Source of the DNA: Oasisia sp. SBJ-2009
Lineage: Eukaryota; Annelida; Polychaeta; Sabellida; Siboglinidae
Reading direction: 5' to 3'
Length of the DNA: 64,000 nucleotides
Assembly: GCA_964017155.1 (NCBI GenBank)
Contig: OZ024854.1
Span: 68,251,754 to 68,315,753 of the forward strand
Position numbers and translations under genes: made by a program. The notes under the pieces are model-generated. The model saw only the letters and a list, made by a program, of their open reading frames with translations. It was not told the DNA's origin and did no database searches. Positions 52,370-64,000 of this stretch are shown piece after piece (the stretch's first letter is position 1; every line of letters begins with the position of its first letter).

Positions 52370-55300
52370 ATGTGGAAAGCAAGGACAGTGTTGTGTTGCC
52401 ATAGCAACTACCAGGCGGTTTCAAAACAAATATGTCGGCATGCTTCCGGAGCGAAGCAAGTGCTGGCGATCCGCCGGGAAGACAACAGTGTATGGGAGAG
52501 GAGGGCGCCACTAGCACCGTCACATGTGAAACAACTCGTTGACAGCGGGGTCAAGGTCATTGTACAGCAGTCAAACCGACGGGCCTACCCCATGCAGGTA
52601 ACATACCACACCCTATGTGGGTAATATACCACACCCCATGTCGGTAACACACCACACTCCATGCAGGTAACACACCACACCCCATATGGGTAATACACCA
52701 CACCCCATGTGGGTAACACACCACACCCCATGTGGGTAACACACCACACCCCATGTGGGTAACACACCACACCCCATGTGGATAACACACCACACCCCAT
52801 GTGGGCAATACACCACACCCCATGTGGGTAATAGACCACACCCCATGTGGGTAATACACCACACACCATGCAGGTAACACACCACCATGCAGGTAATGTA
52901 TCTCTACTGTACCTGAATGTACACATTTCTCATAATAACAACCTAGGGCAAGAGTGAACAGTGGGTGATCGGTTGTCAGGGGTAGAAATAACTCCAAAAT
53001 CTAGGTAGCCATCCGGGCTACCAGCTTGAAATTTCTGGTAGCCCACACCCATATCTGGTAGCCCAAAATTTCTTAATAAATTACTCGGTATATAACTCGC
53101 TGACTAAAATTGTGGGCCGAGTGGTATTTTTGTTGAAACGTTGACGTCCACATGCCTCTTTCTACCTTCATGCAATGCATTTTATAAACAGAGATAGTTA
53201 ATTAGAACGATTTACCATATCAACTCGTCCTCTACATATCAGCAATGGTAACAGTCGACGAGTCGCTCTTTTATGGGGGCCTCTGTTGCACTACTTTTGT
53301 TTTAGTAAATATCAGTTTAGCATGAATCACCGTTTAGTATGCAATAACTGGCGAAAATAGGAACTAAGTCAACTGCAGCACTTGTTTTGTGGGATCATGG
53401 TCCATTCATGGATGAATGAAAACTGATCAAAAATCTGATTTCTTGTCAGTTCATATAGAATATTCTAAAACGAAACACTTGTGTTGCTTTGTAATAACTA
53501 TTTTAATTTTTTAAGTAAAAAAGTTCTACTATATTTAGTAGAACAATGCAAATATTTTGCTACGTATATTTAACATGTATTTGTGAGTTTACAAATATTG
53601 TGTTGATGAAAGGTATTTGTCCATATTTGTTAAGTTTCCCACTAAAATAATGTGGCATATGGCCATATCCAAATTGCATAATAATAACATTAACTTATAT
53701 AACACTGTATATTCTTAAATTTTCCGTTTTTTTAATATGTTTTTAAACGGATAATAAAGTTTTTTTGAATCTTTGAATATTCAAAAAGAATATTGTTCAA
53801 AGGTAGTTCCCCTTTTTGACATTTGAATACAACATCGATAAAGTTATTATTATAAAACATAAAATCAATATAATTTAGCAGTGCCCATATTACAACACAA
53901 TTTTACATTATTCAATTAATTAATTTAATATTCTCAAATGTGCTGTATAAATTGCACATGTATTATTGTTTATTATAATATAGATACTAGGCTTACATAC
54001 TTTAACATGTTTTAACATTATATTTTCTTTAAACAGTGCTTCAAATTGCCCTGGCTTGGATGCATTACAAAAACATGTTGTGTACAAAAGAAACAACTTT
54101 CCCATATTTAATACAAGACTAGTGGATTTCTCAGAAATTGCCTTCCCACTACTTGGGGATACCCCTACTTGGAAGTGCAGCCGATCCACCTGCAACAATG
54201 TTATAAACTACCTCATCCTGTCACTAGGTCGGTTTATTACGTAATCCAATCATAGTGCCAAAATAACACATGGCTTCTAGGGTGGTTTAAGGGTGTGTAG
54301 TAAGTTTATTGGGTGGTTTATTGACACTGGCCCCATTGCGCCAGCGATGTCTTTGAAGTGGTTAATTGGATACAATTGTTTCAACCCAATGGAAGCCAGT
54401 GAGTCGTCTCAGACACTTGACCTGCACTGATGATTAGGCCATCAGTAACCCAGATTTTGTGGTAGACCACCGGGCTACTGCTGTCTCCAATTGTAGTAGC
54501 CCGACAGCAATTCTGGTAGCCTCGGGCTACCGGGCTACCACTATTTCGAACCCTGGTTGTACTGTGTAGGCACAATAAATCAATAAGGGATCTGATTTCA
54601 AAGTTTGTTTTTCAAAATTTGAGATGATGATGCAACTGAAGCCAGGGCTGATGAAACCACCAGAGAGTCCCCAATGTCTGCTTCAGTACACAGGTGACAG
54701 GTGACAGGTGACAGGTCACAGGTCACAGGTCACAGGTCACAAGTCACTGTATCTCCTTCATCAGGACAGTTCAAGTTACACAGGGACCTTTCATAAAAAC
54801 ACTTTTATTGGTGACTAAATAGTGGTACTCAGGAAAGGTAGTGATTAACCGGTAGTACAGGCTCTCAGTGAAAAAGTGTTTTAGTAGGGGTGACTAAGTG
54901 CAGGTACTCAGTGAAGGGTGTTTTAGTAATGGTTACTAAGTGCAGGTACTCAGTGAAGGGTGTTTTAATAATGGTTGCTAAGTGCTGGTACTCAGTGAAG
55001 GGTGTTTTAGTAAGGGTTGCTAAGTGTAGGTATTCAGTGAAGGGTGTTTTAGTAAGGGTTGCTAAGTGTAGGTACTCAGTGAAGGGTGTTTTAGTAATGG
55101 TTACTAAGTGCAGGTACTCAGTGAAGGGTGTTTTAGTAATGGTTGCTAAGTGCTGGTATTCAGTGAAGGGTGTTTTAGTAAGGGTTGCTAAGTGTAGGTA
55201 CTCAGTGAAGGGTGTCTTAGTAATGGTTGCTAAGTGCTGGTACTCAGTGAAGGTGTTTTGGTAAGGGTTGCTAAGTGCAGGTACTCAGTGAAGGGTGTTT

Positions 55301-58300
55301 TAGTAAGGGTTGCTAAGTGCAGGTACTCAGTGAAGGGTGTTTTAGTAATGGTTGCTAAGTGCAGGTTCTCAGTGAAGGGTGTTTTAGTAATGGTTGCTAA
55401 GTGCTGGTACTCAGTGAAGGGTGTTTTAGTAAGGGTTGCTAAGTGCAGGTACTCAGTGAAGGGTGATTTAGTAAGGCTTGCTAAATGCAGGTACTCAGTG
55501 AAGCCTGAAGGGGGATGTAGTAAGGATTGCTAAGTGCTGGTACTCAGTGAAGGTGTTTTGGTAAGGGTTGCTAAGTGCAGGTACTCAGTGAAGGGTGTTT
55601 TAGTATGGGTTGCTAAGTGCAGGTACTCAGTGAAGGGTGTTTTGGTAGGGGTTAATAGGGTGTCTTAGTTGCCCTACACTGGTATTGCCTTCATGTACTC
55701 CAGTCACCATTGCCCTGTACTGGTAGTGTCTTCATGTATTCCAGTCACAATTGTCCTGTACTGGCAGTATATTTCATGTATTGCCCTGTACTGATAGTGC
55801 CTTCATGTATCCCAGTCACAATTGCCTTGTAGTGGTACTGTCTTCATGTATAGCAGTCACAATTGCCCTGTAGTGGTACTGTCTTCATGTATTCCAGTCA
55901 CAATTGTCCTGTGCTGGTAGTATATTTCATGTATTGCCCTGTACTGATAGTGCCTTCATGTATCCCAGTCACAATTGCTTTGTAGTGGTACTGTCTTCAT
56001 GTATCCTAGTCACAATTGCCCTGTAGTGGTACTGTCTTCATGTATCCCAGTCATAATTTCCTGTACTGGTACTGTATTGGTACTGTCTTCATGTATTCCA
56101 GTCACAATTGCCCTGTAGTGGTACTGTCTTCATGTATCCCAGTCACCATTGCTCTGTACTGGTACTGTCTTCATGTATCCCAGTCACCATTGCTCTGTAC
56201 TGGTACTGTCTTCATGTATCCCAGCCACCATTGTCCTGTACTGGTACTGTCTTCATGTATCCCAGTCACCATTGCTCTGTACTGGTACTGTCTTCATGTA
56301 TCCCAGCCACCATTGTCCTGTACTGGTACTGTCTTCATGTATCCCAGTCACCATTGCTCTGTACTGGTACTGTCTTCATGTATCCCAGCCACCATTGTCC
56401 TGTACTGGTACTGTCTTCATGTATCCCAGCCACCATTGCTCTGTACTGGTGCTGTCTTCCTGTAGGCGTACGCGAGTGTGGGGGCGGTGATCCAGGAGGA
56501 CATCTCTGAGGCGCCCCTCATCCTGGGGGTGAAGTCCGTCCCCATCGACCTGCTGCAGCCCTACAAGACCTACGCCTTCTTCTCCCACACCATCAAGGCC
56601 CAGGAGGCCAACATGGCCCTGCTGGACGCCCTGCTCGAGAAGGTCAGAGAGACAGGGACAAGTAGACGCTCCAGACGACTGTTGTGTTAATAGCTTAAAC
56701 ACGTCTAACAATGTAGATGTGTGTTTGTGACAGTACAGATCTCACATTTACCTGATCACCATTTAAATTTGTTTCTGTCCACCACATGAATTATATATAA
56801 AATAGTGTAGTTTTATTTGAAGTTTGATTTTATTTTTATTCACTGATTTATTTTAAAATGTTGTGGAATTAATTCTGCACAAATGTCACGATGTGCTGTG
56901 ACTTTATTTGTTGACATGTGCAATGCCAGTCTAAAACTTTAAGTGGCATCTTTTGAAACAAATGAAGTAATTTTGTGTAATTGATGTTAACAAATGCTAC
57001 TCCATAATAATTATCTGAGTATTGTAAGACAGTTTTGATTATAACACAGTTGATACTCTTGTACTATAATTAGATGCTGAGTCAATATTTGGGCATCATA
57101 CAAGAAATGTAAAAAGCAAGTTTAACATCAGTTTGTTTCTTTAATTGTAATGAGTTGCATGATTATTGCAGAATGGTTTGATTTAGCATTTATAAGCATG
57201 AGGTGGCTGTCTTATTCCAGAATGTTCGTCTCATCGACTATGAGAAAATGGTGGAGGAAAATGGACGAAGAATCGTTGCTTTTGGCAAGATGGCCGGTGT
57301 GGCGGGAATGATTAACATCCTACACGGACTTGGCATTCGACTGCTGGCCCTGGGGCATCACACACCCTTCATGGTATTGTCTGTCTCCATTCTGGGCATG
57401 GTATTGTCTGTCTCCATTCTGGGCATGGCATAGTCTGGATAGACGAATCATATTGTTCCATAGAGGGATAATTTTTTATATTTATTTTGATTGATAGACG
57501 ATTGTTTTAAGAATAATTTTTTATTTAATTGTAAAGTCAGATCTTCGGTGTAACATTTCTTGTTGTGCAGCATATACTCTAGTATTCAATGTGTCAATTC
57601 ATAATAAGTAGCTAGTGTTCAAGTGATAATAATAATGATTCAGAGTATTTGTCTGTGACATAATTCTGGCAATTGTAGCCATTCAGAGGCACATTACAGC
57701 ATTAGAAAATAATTGTTAAACATTAAAATAGACACATGCAATATACTAATCCAAATAAATAAATGATACTAATGATAATAAAACAAAAATAAATTCTACA
57801 AAATAATAGTATAATATAGTATGATTTATAACGAATCACAGTGAGTGTGAATGTGATCTGCTGGCAGCACATAGGCCCCGCCCACAACTACCGGAACACA
57901 GGCATGGCGTGTCAGGCCCTGAGAGATGCCGGCTATGAGATCTCACTCGGCATGATGCCCCAGTCCATTGGCCCTCTTACCTTTGTCTTCACTGGTTCTG
58001 GCAACGTTTCTCAGGTACATGTCAACTTGGAACTATTCACATTGTTCATGAACTTTCCATTTTGTGAATGGTTCATGACTGGTCAGTTTGTTCATGGATA
58101 GATCTTTATTTACATTGATCAGGTGGTCCTTGAACAGTTTAAGTTGATTCATGATCAGCTCTGTTGATTCAAGAAGTTCTCAGTTTGTTCTTACACATTT
58201 CACCTAGTTTGCGCACATTTTATTAGTTTCATCAGCAGTCCACTTCATACTGTTTATTCTGTTAATTTCAGTCATGTAGTGTGAAATATTGTTTACTTGT

Positions 58301-60764
58301 CTCTTATAAAAAGGATGTATTTAACCTACCTGAAATGGAGTTTTCCCACACACCTGCTGTGTTGTGTTTGCAGGGAGCCCAGGAGATGTTGCAGAACCTT
58401 CCGTATGAACTTGTCAGTCCTGAACACCTCGAGAAAGTTGCACAACATGGCGGTAGGTGGCAGCACTTGAGTGTCGTCTGCCGTTTGATTGATGCAATCA
58501 CAGATGAGGACATAATGTAAACATCGCTGTTTTTCATTTTAAGGGGCAACATTGTGAAGTCTACTGAATGGCTTAGGGTGTGTTGTGGCTATTGTTAGCA
58601 AACACAACTCTATGACAGCTAATTGCATTGTAGTTTTAGCTCTTCTGAAGCAGTTCTTATAATGTCTGCTGTCTCCCACTTTATACTGTCCTTCCTGACC
58701 CCGCCGCTCTATCTTTCTGACCCCGCCTCTCTCTCTCTCCCTGACCCCGCCTCTCTCTCTCTCTCCCTGACTCTGCCTCTGTCTCCATGACCCCGCCTCT
58801 CTCTCTCTCCCTGACCCCACCTCTCTCTCTCTCCCTGACCCCGCCTCTCTCTCTCTCCCTGACCCCGCCTCTCTCTCTCCCTGACCCCACCTCTCTCTCT
58901 CTCTCCCTGACTCTGCCTCTGTCTCCCTGACCCCGCCTCTCTCTCTCTCCCTGACCCCACCTCTCTCTCTCTCTCCCTGACCCCACCTCTCTCTCTCTCT
59001 CCCTGACTCTGCCTCTGTCTCCCTGACCCCGCCTCTCTCTCTCTCCCTGACCCCACCTCTCTCTCTCTCCATGACTCTGCCTCTGTCTCCCTGACCCCGC
59101 CTCTCTCTCTCTCCCTGACCCCGCCTCTCTCTCTCCCTGACCCCACCTCTCTCTCTCTCCCTGACCCCACCTCTCTCTCTCTCTCCCTGACCCCACCTCT
59201 CTCTCTCTCTCCCTGACTCTGCCTCTGTCTCCCTGACCCCGCCTCTCTCTCTCTCTCCCTGACCCCGCCTCTCTCTCTCCCTGACCCCACCTCTCTCTCT
59301 CTCTCCCTGACTCTGCCTCTGTCTCCCTGACCCCACCTCTCTCTCTCTCTCCCTGACTCTGCCTCTGTCTCCCTGACCCCACCTCTCTCTCTCTCCCTGA
59401 CCCCGCCTCTCTCTCTCCCTGACCCCGCCTCTCTCTCTCCCTGACCCCACCTCTCTCTCTCTCTCCCTGACCCCACCTCTCTCTCTCTCTCCCTGACCCC
59501 ACCTCTCTCTCTCCCTGACCCCACCTCTCTCTCTCCCTGACCCCACCTCTTTCTCTCCCTGACCCCGCCTCTCTCTCTCCCTGACCCCGCCTCTCTCTCT
59601 CCCTGACCCCACCTCTCTCTCTCCCTGACCCCACCTCTCTCTCTCCCTGACCCCGCCTCTCTCTCTCCCTGACCCCACCTCTCTCTCTCTCTCCCTGACC
59701 CCACCTCTCTCTCTCCCTGACCCCGCCTCTCTCTCTCCCTGACCCCGCCTCTCTCTCTCCCTGACCCCACCTCTCTCTCTCTCTCTCCCTGACCCCGCCT
59801 CTCTCTCTCTCTCTCTCTCCCTGACCCCGCCTCTCTCTCTCTCTCCCTGACCCCACCTCTCTCTCTCTCTCTCTCTCCCTGACCCCGCCTCTCTCTCTCT
59901 CTCTCTCCCTGACCCCGCCTCTCTCTCTCTCTCTCTCTCCCTGACCCCGCCTCTCTCTCTCTCTCCCTGACCCGCCCTGTGTTGCAGCCACCAACAAGGT
60001 GTACGCGTGTGTGGTGGACATGAAGGACCATCTGGTGCGCAAGTCAGACGGTGGATTTGACCCAAACGAGTACTTCGAGTTTCCAGACCGATACGCCTCT
60101 ACCTTCAGTGTCAAGGTAAATGCCACTTAAATCATCTATCAAGCTCATATTGATATAATTTGATCCACTGTCACAAATTTAATCACATTTTATCAGTGAT
60201 CATTTCAGGTGAATAATTTCTTTTACCAAGTAATTTATTTAATTATTTTACACCATTGTAATTTTTTCTTTTATGAATGAAGGCAGACACTACACCAAAC
60301 ACATCCAACTCCAGCTTTATTCTTTCTAAATTTGTATTTAATTCCCATTCAACTTCCACTTGTTTCCAATACAACTCCACAATGATTGCAATTCAATTGC
60401 GATTTGATGCCAAGTTGTGTTCAGTCTCTTTAAATATTTTATAAATATATTTGAATATGGCATGACCCTGCTCCTCATCTTGTCCGTGCAGTATGCCCCC
60501 TACACATCTGTCCTCATCAACGGCATCTACTGGGCACCGGGGGCCCCTCGCTTCATCACCATCCCTGACGCCAAGACGTTGCTACGGCCACAGTCGTCGC
60601 CATGGGTACCAACCAGCCCTGGCTGTCCAAACCTGCCCCACCGACTATTGGCTATATGTGACATTTCTGCCGATCCGTGTGGATCAATCGAGATCATGCA
60701 GGAGTGCACGACAATCGACCAGCCTTTTGTGGTTTACGATGCAGAACAGAACGCCAGCTACGAC

Positions 60765-60813
<49 letters not shown>

Positions 60814-63800
60814 AAAAAATATTTCAACATCTACAGGCTAGATTAGTCTTATGAACAGTATACATGTATTGGGTAATCTCATACATTGTGAATGTTTGAA
60901 ATTATAAAAAATAAAACAGTTTCTGCACCTTATACATGACTACTTGAGGGATAAGTTAATTATCATCAGACATATTTTTGAGATATATGTTTGGATAGAT
61001 GAAAATGATGAACTTTCTCTCAGCTAAATTATGTCTGGCTATTTATTTGTTGTTGCTTTTAGAGGTGATATTGCTATATTAGGTAAAACAATTATACAAA
61101 GGTGGACAATATTTCAGTTTCCGTAGCGACGGCGTGCTGGTGTGTTCGGTGGACAACATGCCGGCCCAACTCCCTCTGGACGCAACCGACTTCTTCGGCC
61201 ATCTCCTTCAGCCACACATCAACGACATGGTGAGTCATGTGACAGTCATGTGACAGTGCCAGTCATGCATGTTTGGAAAATTTGGAAGTCAAAATTATAT
61301 AGCAACATTGAATGGGATTTAGGAACAATATCATGTTTCTTTGGTAGAGGGTGGGTAAGGTGTAGATTTTTCTCACAGACATGTTGCATGGTAATAAGTG
61401 TTTCTTTTCTTTCTCTGCTTTTTCTATGATGTATATTGCATTGAAAATATTTATTTTGCTTTCATATTTAATCACCCAGTGGGTCTTTCGAATGTTGTAT
61501 TCACTTGAGTGTTAGCTGCACATATCTTCACTTGCAATTTCTTTATGTTTCAGCTCAAATCTGATGCAACGGAGCCATTTGACAAGTTTGACACATCTAA
61601 AATAGTGAAAAATGTATGTGTCCTTTCATTACTGTTCTCAGTCAAACATGGAGTAAATTAAGTGGTATATGTGACATTATGTCCTCATGAAGACACAAAG
61701 GTGTAAAGTTCATGTATTTTAGTATCAGCCTGTAATGACTGTAATGACTGTAATTACTGTAAGTGATACCAGGAGTAGAACTTGAGTCTGGGTAAGGAGA
61801 ACATCAATGTTCAGTTTAGTAGCTTCCACTTGGAGGTGTGGGGATTATGTTCACTCTACATTGTCTTTATATGTCCATACAGAGTGATGTGACTGCATGA
61901 ACATCATTAGTGCAGTGACTGCAGTTGGCAGTGTTATCAGAAAGGACACATCTGTAATTTTATACATCACCTGTTGAAAAGACAAAGTCACACCATAAAA
62001 GAGCCTAATTGTTTACAAGTCATGGCAAGATCTTCTACCAGATTTGTGGCTATAGCTGCTCTGTATTTTACTGATGGCATGAATGTACAACCTCCACATA
62101 AATTATGACATAATCATCAGTATATTGATGTTGGCAGGGAATATTTTTGGCAAACATTGGCAAAATAGAAAGAAGATGTAGTTTCATGTTGAAACTATTT
62201 CATGTTCCCCAGGCTGTGATCACCTCAAATGGCGAACTCACGCCCAACTTCAAGTACATTGCTGAGTTGAGACGGAAAAAGCGAGAGTCTCGAGCGGTCA
62301 GAACAGCCGCCCAAGAGGCCGAGAAGAAAGTCCTCGTTCTCGGAGCCGGGTTTGTGTCTGCACCTGTTGTCGATTATTTGACACGTGACAACAAGATTGC
62401 TGTCACTGTCGGTAGGTTGATTTCATTTGCCAGATCCAAATCCAAAAAGATATATTGAGACAATGTTGAGATTAGAGAGTTGGTGTCTTAAAGTCATACA
62501 GACATTACTGGTATAAGTAGATCTTAAATATCAATGAAGGAATCTGCAATTGATGTATGGGTTAGTTGAATTTCTGGCTTAAAGGAGAAAGAAGGAGCGT
62601 TTTGGCGTCTTAAAAAATTATGTAAATGTCTTTAAATTGTTAATTTTTAAATATATAGAAATACAATGAATTGTTCTGGGGATATTTTTGTTCTGCTGAG
62701 CTTAGTATATTGTATGTTGTATTCTACAACAATGTAGACTGATTTAATAATTTTATTTAATAGAAACTAATATTTGTGTGACATGGAGACTAAATGAACA
62801 AATATTGAGTGTTGCGTGTGGTGTAGCAGACATCTAATGGAAAATAAACTGAAATCTAAATAAGGCTTTGTAACAAATGCAGTTTCTCGTGTCACACTTT
62901 TCTTCATAAATTGAAACTACCGGGGAGGTATATAATATATAGTATAATTATACATATTATGTTCTGCAGCTGCACAGGTGAAGACTGAGATTGACAAATT
63001 GGCAACGAGTTTCCCTAATACGACTCCCGTTCTACTTGACATTGGTCGCAATATTGAGGAGCTGGAGAAACTTGTCAAAGGTCACGACCTTGTCATAAGG
63101 TCAGTCCATATAAGGCAGCTGCCTCAGTTCATTAGTCTCGTACTTAATTTTCACATTTTGAACTCAGCTGAACTATTTTGACATCAACTTCAGCATGTTT
63201 TAATGTCATATCACATAGATTCTCATGGTCATTATTCTGATTAAATTCAGTGAAATATCGAATGTTCAAGAACTAGCCAAGATGATTTTTGTGATTTGTC
63301 TTAGAATTTCATTGTCTGGTCAACAAACTTAATTCATTAAATTGACTTTCCAGTTATATGTGGATCAGGTCTATAATGTTGTACAATTGTTTGGTTTAGT
63401 CGTTAACACTGGGAGGATTGATCATTGCTGAAAGGTTTTGCGATGACACAATTTAGAAGGATTTAAAATATTTTCCCCTGGACTGTTCCAGCCTGCTGCC
63501 GTACTCCCTCCACCCGGAGGTAGCGAGACTCTGCATCAAACACAAGTGTGACATGGTGACAGCGAGTTACCGCTCACCCGCCATGTACGAGCTGCACGAC
63601 GCGTACGTAACACAGACTGGCGACTACATCCGTAACTTGGCATCTGAAGGCTAAAGTCAGATGATGTTCCATTTAATTGTGCTTCTCTGGGCCCAAAATA
63701 TTAACATCACAGTTCAGTGACATGTCATTTTGTGTCACTCTCTGATTTGTGTCGTGTTTTTGGTGCCGCTGATGGCTAGCATGCATGTTTTGTGTAATTG

Positions 63801-64000
63801 ATTGTCGACAGGTGTGTCATTATGACAATGTCGATTTACTCACATATTTGAAATAAGTTACCAAATGTTGATATGTTGTGTCAAATCGTGTATTTTTCAT
63901 GATACTTTGGTGTCACTAAATGATGACACGTGAGACGTGGTGGTGCCTGTCACAGGGCGGTGTCGGCTGGCATCACCATCATGAATGAGGTGGGAGTGGA
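52370..64000 (+). CDS. AASS: AASS: lysine-ketoglutarate reductase / saccharopine dehydrogenase (3' partial)
   Basis: Coding exons: 52370-52597, 56466-56642, 57221-57373, 57868-58014, 58374-58452, 59988-60115, 60492-60766, 61118-61229, 61554-61613, 62213-62411, 62970-63099, 63492-63602, 63956-past the edge. All GT/AG, phases match; 614 residues visible of about 920. Residues 1-28 are basic, a mitochondrial signal. The reductase part follows: [123 protein letters not shown]. The dehydrogenase Rossmann fold starts with [12 protein letters not shown] (about residue 497), then [15 protein letters not shown] and [14 protein letters not shown]. It converts lysine plus 2-oxoglutarate to saccharopine, then to aminoadipate semialdehyde and glutamate, in the matrix. 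Splice borders of exons 1, 2, 3, 6 and 7 touch tandem repeats. Confidence 0.96.
52585..52900 (+). repeat. 23-bp repeat of the AASS exon 1 donor
   Basis: About 13 units of CCCATGCAG|GTAACACACCACAC; in most later copies CAG|G has changed to TGG|G (CCCATGTGGGTAACACACC), weakening the donor. CCATGCAG|GTAA is intact at the real edge (52597), near 52669 and twice near 52870-52893. Confidence 0.93.
52977..54555. mobile_element. hAT-like non-autonomous element in AASS intron 1
   Basis: Ends CAGGGGTAGAAATA and (complement) CAGGGTTCGAAATA; GTTGT flanks both sides (52972-52976, 54556-54560). Dense subterminal GGTAGCC/GGCTACC motifs near both ends. 1579 bp, AT-rich core without transposase. Same end type and 5-bp duplication as the element at 19440. 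Confidence 0.8.
54692..54748. repeat. Short GACAGGT/CACAGGT tandem repeat
   Basis: About seven 7-8-base units (GTGACAG then GTCACAG), in AASS intron 1. Confidence 0.9.
54860..55660. repeat. 42-bp minisatellite in AASS intron 1
   Basis: About 18 units of GTGAAGGGTGTTTTAGTAAG plus GGTTGCTAAGTGCAGGTACTCA. Divisible by three, so it forms a 14-residue periodic open frame that is not a gene. Each unit holds CAGGTACT, a donor-like site. Confidence 0.95.
55660..56465 (+). repeat. 41-bp minisatellite running into the AASS exon 2 acceptor
   Basis: Units of TGTACTGGTACTGTCTTCAT plus GTATCCCAGTCACCATTGCTC. The last unit becomes CTGTCTTCCTGTAG|GCGTACG, the real 3' splice site, so the pyrimidine tract of the acceptor derives from a repeat unit or the reverse. 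Upstream units keep CATGTATCCCAG, a weak acceptor. The 5' half (55,660-56,040) is diverged, the 3' half nearly uniform. Confidence 0.93.
56643..57220. other. AASS intron 2
   Basis: AT-rich intron without recognisable repeats or genes. Confidence 0.6.
57368..57428 (+). repeat. 27-bp tandem duplication of the AASS exon 3 donor
   Basis: CATG|GTATTGTCTGTCTCC occurs at 57370 and again 27 nt later; a third CATGGCATAG is degenerate. The first is the coding border at 57373. Confidence 0.9.
58685..59980 (+). repeat. 1.3-kb CT-rich array before the AASS exon 6 acceptor
   Basis: Dozens of units of CTGACCCCGCCTCTCTCTCT of variable CT length, with subunits CTGACTCTGCCTCTGTCTCC. It ends at CCTGTGTTGCAG|CC, the exon 6 acceptor, making an extraordinarily long pyrimidine-rich region upstream of it. 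The minus strand gives long Arg/Glu/Gly frames (up to 508 codons) that are artefacts. Confidence 0.96.
60767..60812. repeat. (GT)n microsatellite at the AASS exon 7 donor
   Basis: GACAG|GTGTGTGTGTG: the donor GT is the first unit of a ~44-base GT repeat, so many registers of GT are available. Only the first keeps phase with exon 8. Confidence 0.93.

Noticed and set aside
54890..55533. Plus-strand 14-residue periodic frames
   Set aside because: 42-bp intronic minisatellite in AASS intron 1; the periodicity comes from a unit length divisible by three.
58539..60126. Overlapping minus-strand frames of 440-508 residues rich in Arg/Glu/Gly
   Set aside because: All three frames are open because the sequence is a CT/GA-rich array; they lie antisense to an AASS intron and exon 6.

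Overview
This is eukaryotic, animal nuclear DNA: introns with GT..AG borders, five spliced protein-coding genes (one running off the right edge), many decayed CR1-like LINE pieces, non-autonomous DNA transposons with visible target-site duplications, and a very high load of micro- and minisatellites. CARD plus death-domain genes, CR1-like LINEs, high third-position GC in exons and minisatellites sitting on exon/intron borders together look most like a cephalochordate (amphioxus). A lophotrochozoan is the main alternative. This is inferred from content only.

Layout. 1-15 kb: two tandem CRADD/RAIDD-like adaptor genes (CARD exon plus death-domain exon), both on the minus strand at 2359-5711 and 10339-11519, plus a relic of the same gene end near 8.95 kb. 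They sit among LINE fragments, (TA)n/(CA)n tracts and inverted-repeat elements. 15.4-34.6 kb: an 18-exon, plus-strand mitochondrial acyl-CoA dehydrogenase of the ACAD9 type, complete, predicted 652 residues. 38.6-44.2 kb: a 5-coding-exon, minus-strand kelch-repeat gene of the KLHDC8 type, complete, predicted 340 residues, convergent with ACAD9. 44.4-50 kb: intergenic, with a 1336-bp hAT-like element, a LINE 3' end and microsatellites. 50.8-64 kb: AASS (bifunctional lysine-ketoglutarate reductase / saccharopine dehydrogenase), plus strand; a probable non-coding first exon and 13 coding exons are visible, the last cut by the window edge.

Most striking feature: nearly every large tandem array overlaps or abuts a splice site or stop codon of one of these genes, and the repeat unit often contains the real exon edge. 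Examples are about 62 copies of the ACAD9 exon 2 acceptor with its first five codons, exactly 15 copies of the exon 5 acceptor, about 48 copies of the KLHDC8 exon 4 donor, 20 copies of the ACAD9 exon 15 donor, and about 35 copies of the ACAD9 C-terminus with its stop codon. The true exon is always the copy at the coding end of the array, and every exon still joins in frame. All exon coordinates were read by eye from reading frame, GT/AG sites and remembered protein families; no alignment or transcript data were available.

The genes do not form an operon-like unit. ACAD9 and AASS are both mitochondrial matrix enzymes (fatty acid oxidation / complex I assembly, and lysine degradation); the CRADD-like pair are death-fold signalling adaptors; the KLHDC8-like protein is a kelch propeller of uncertain role.
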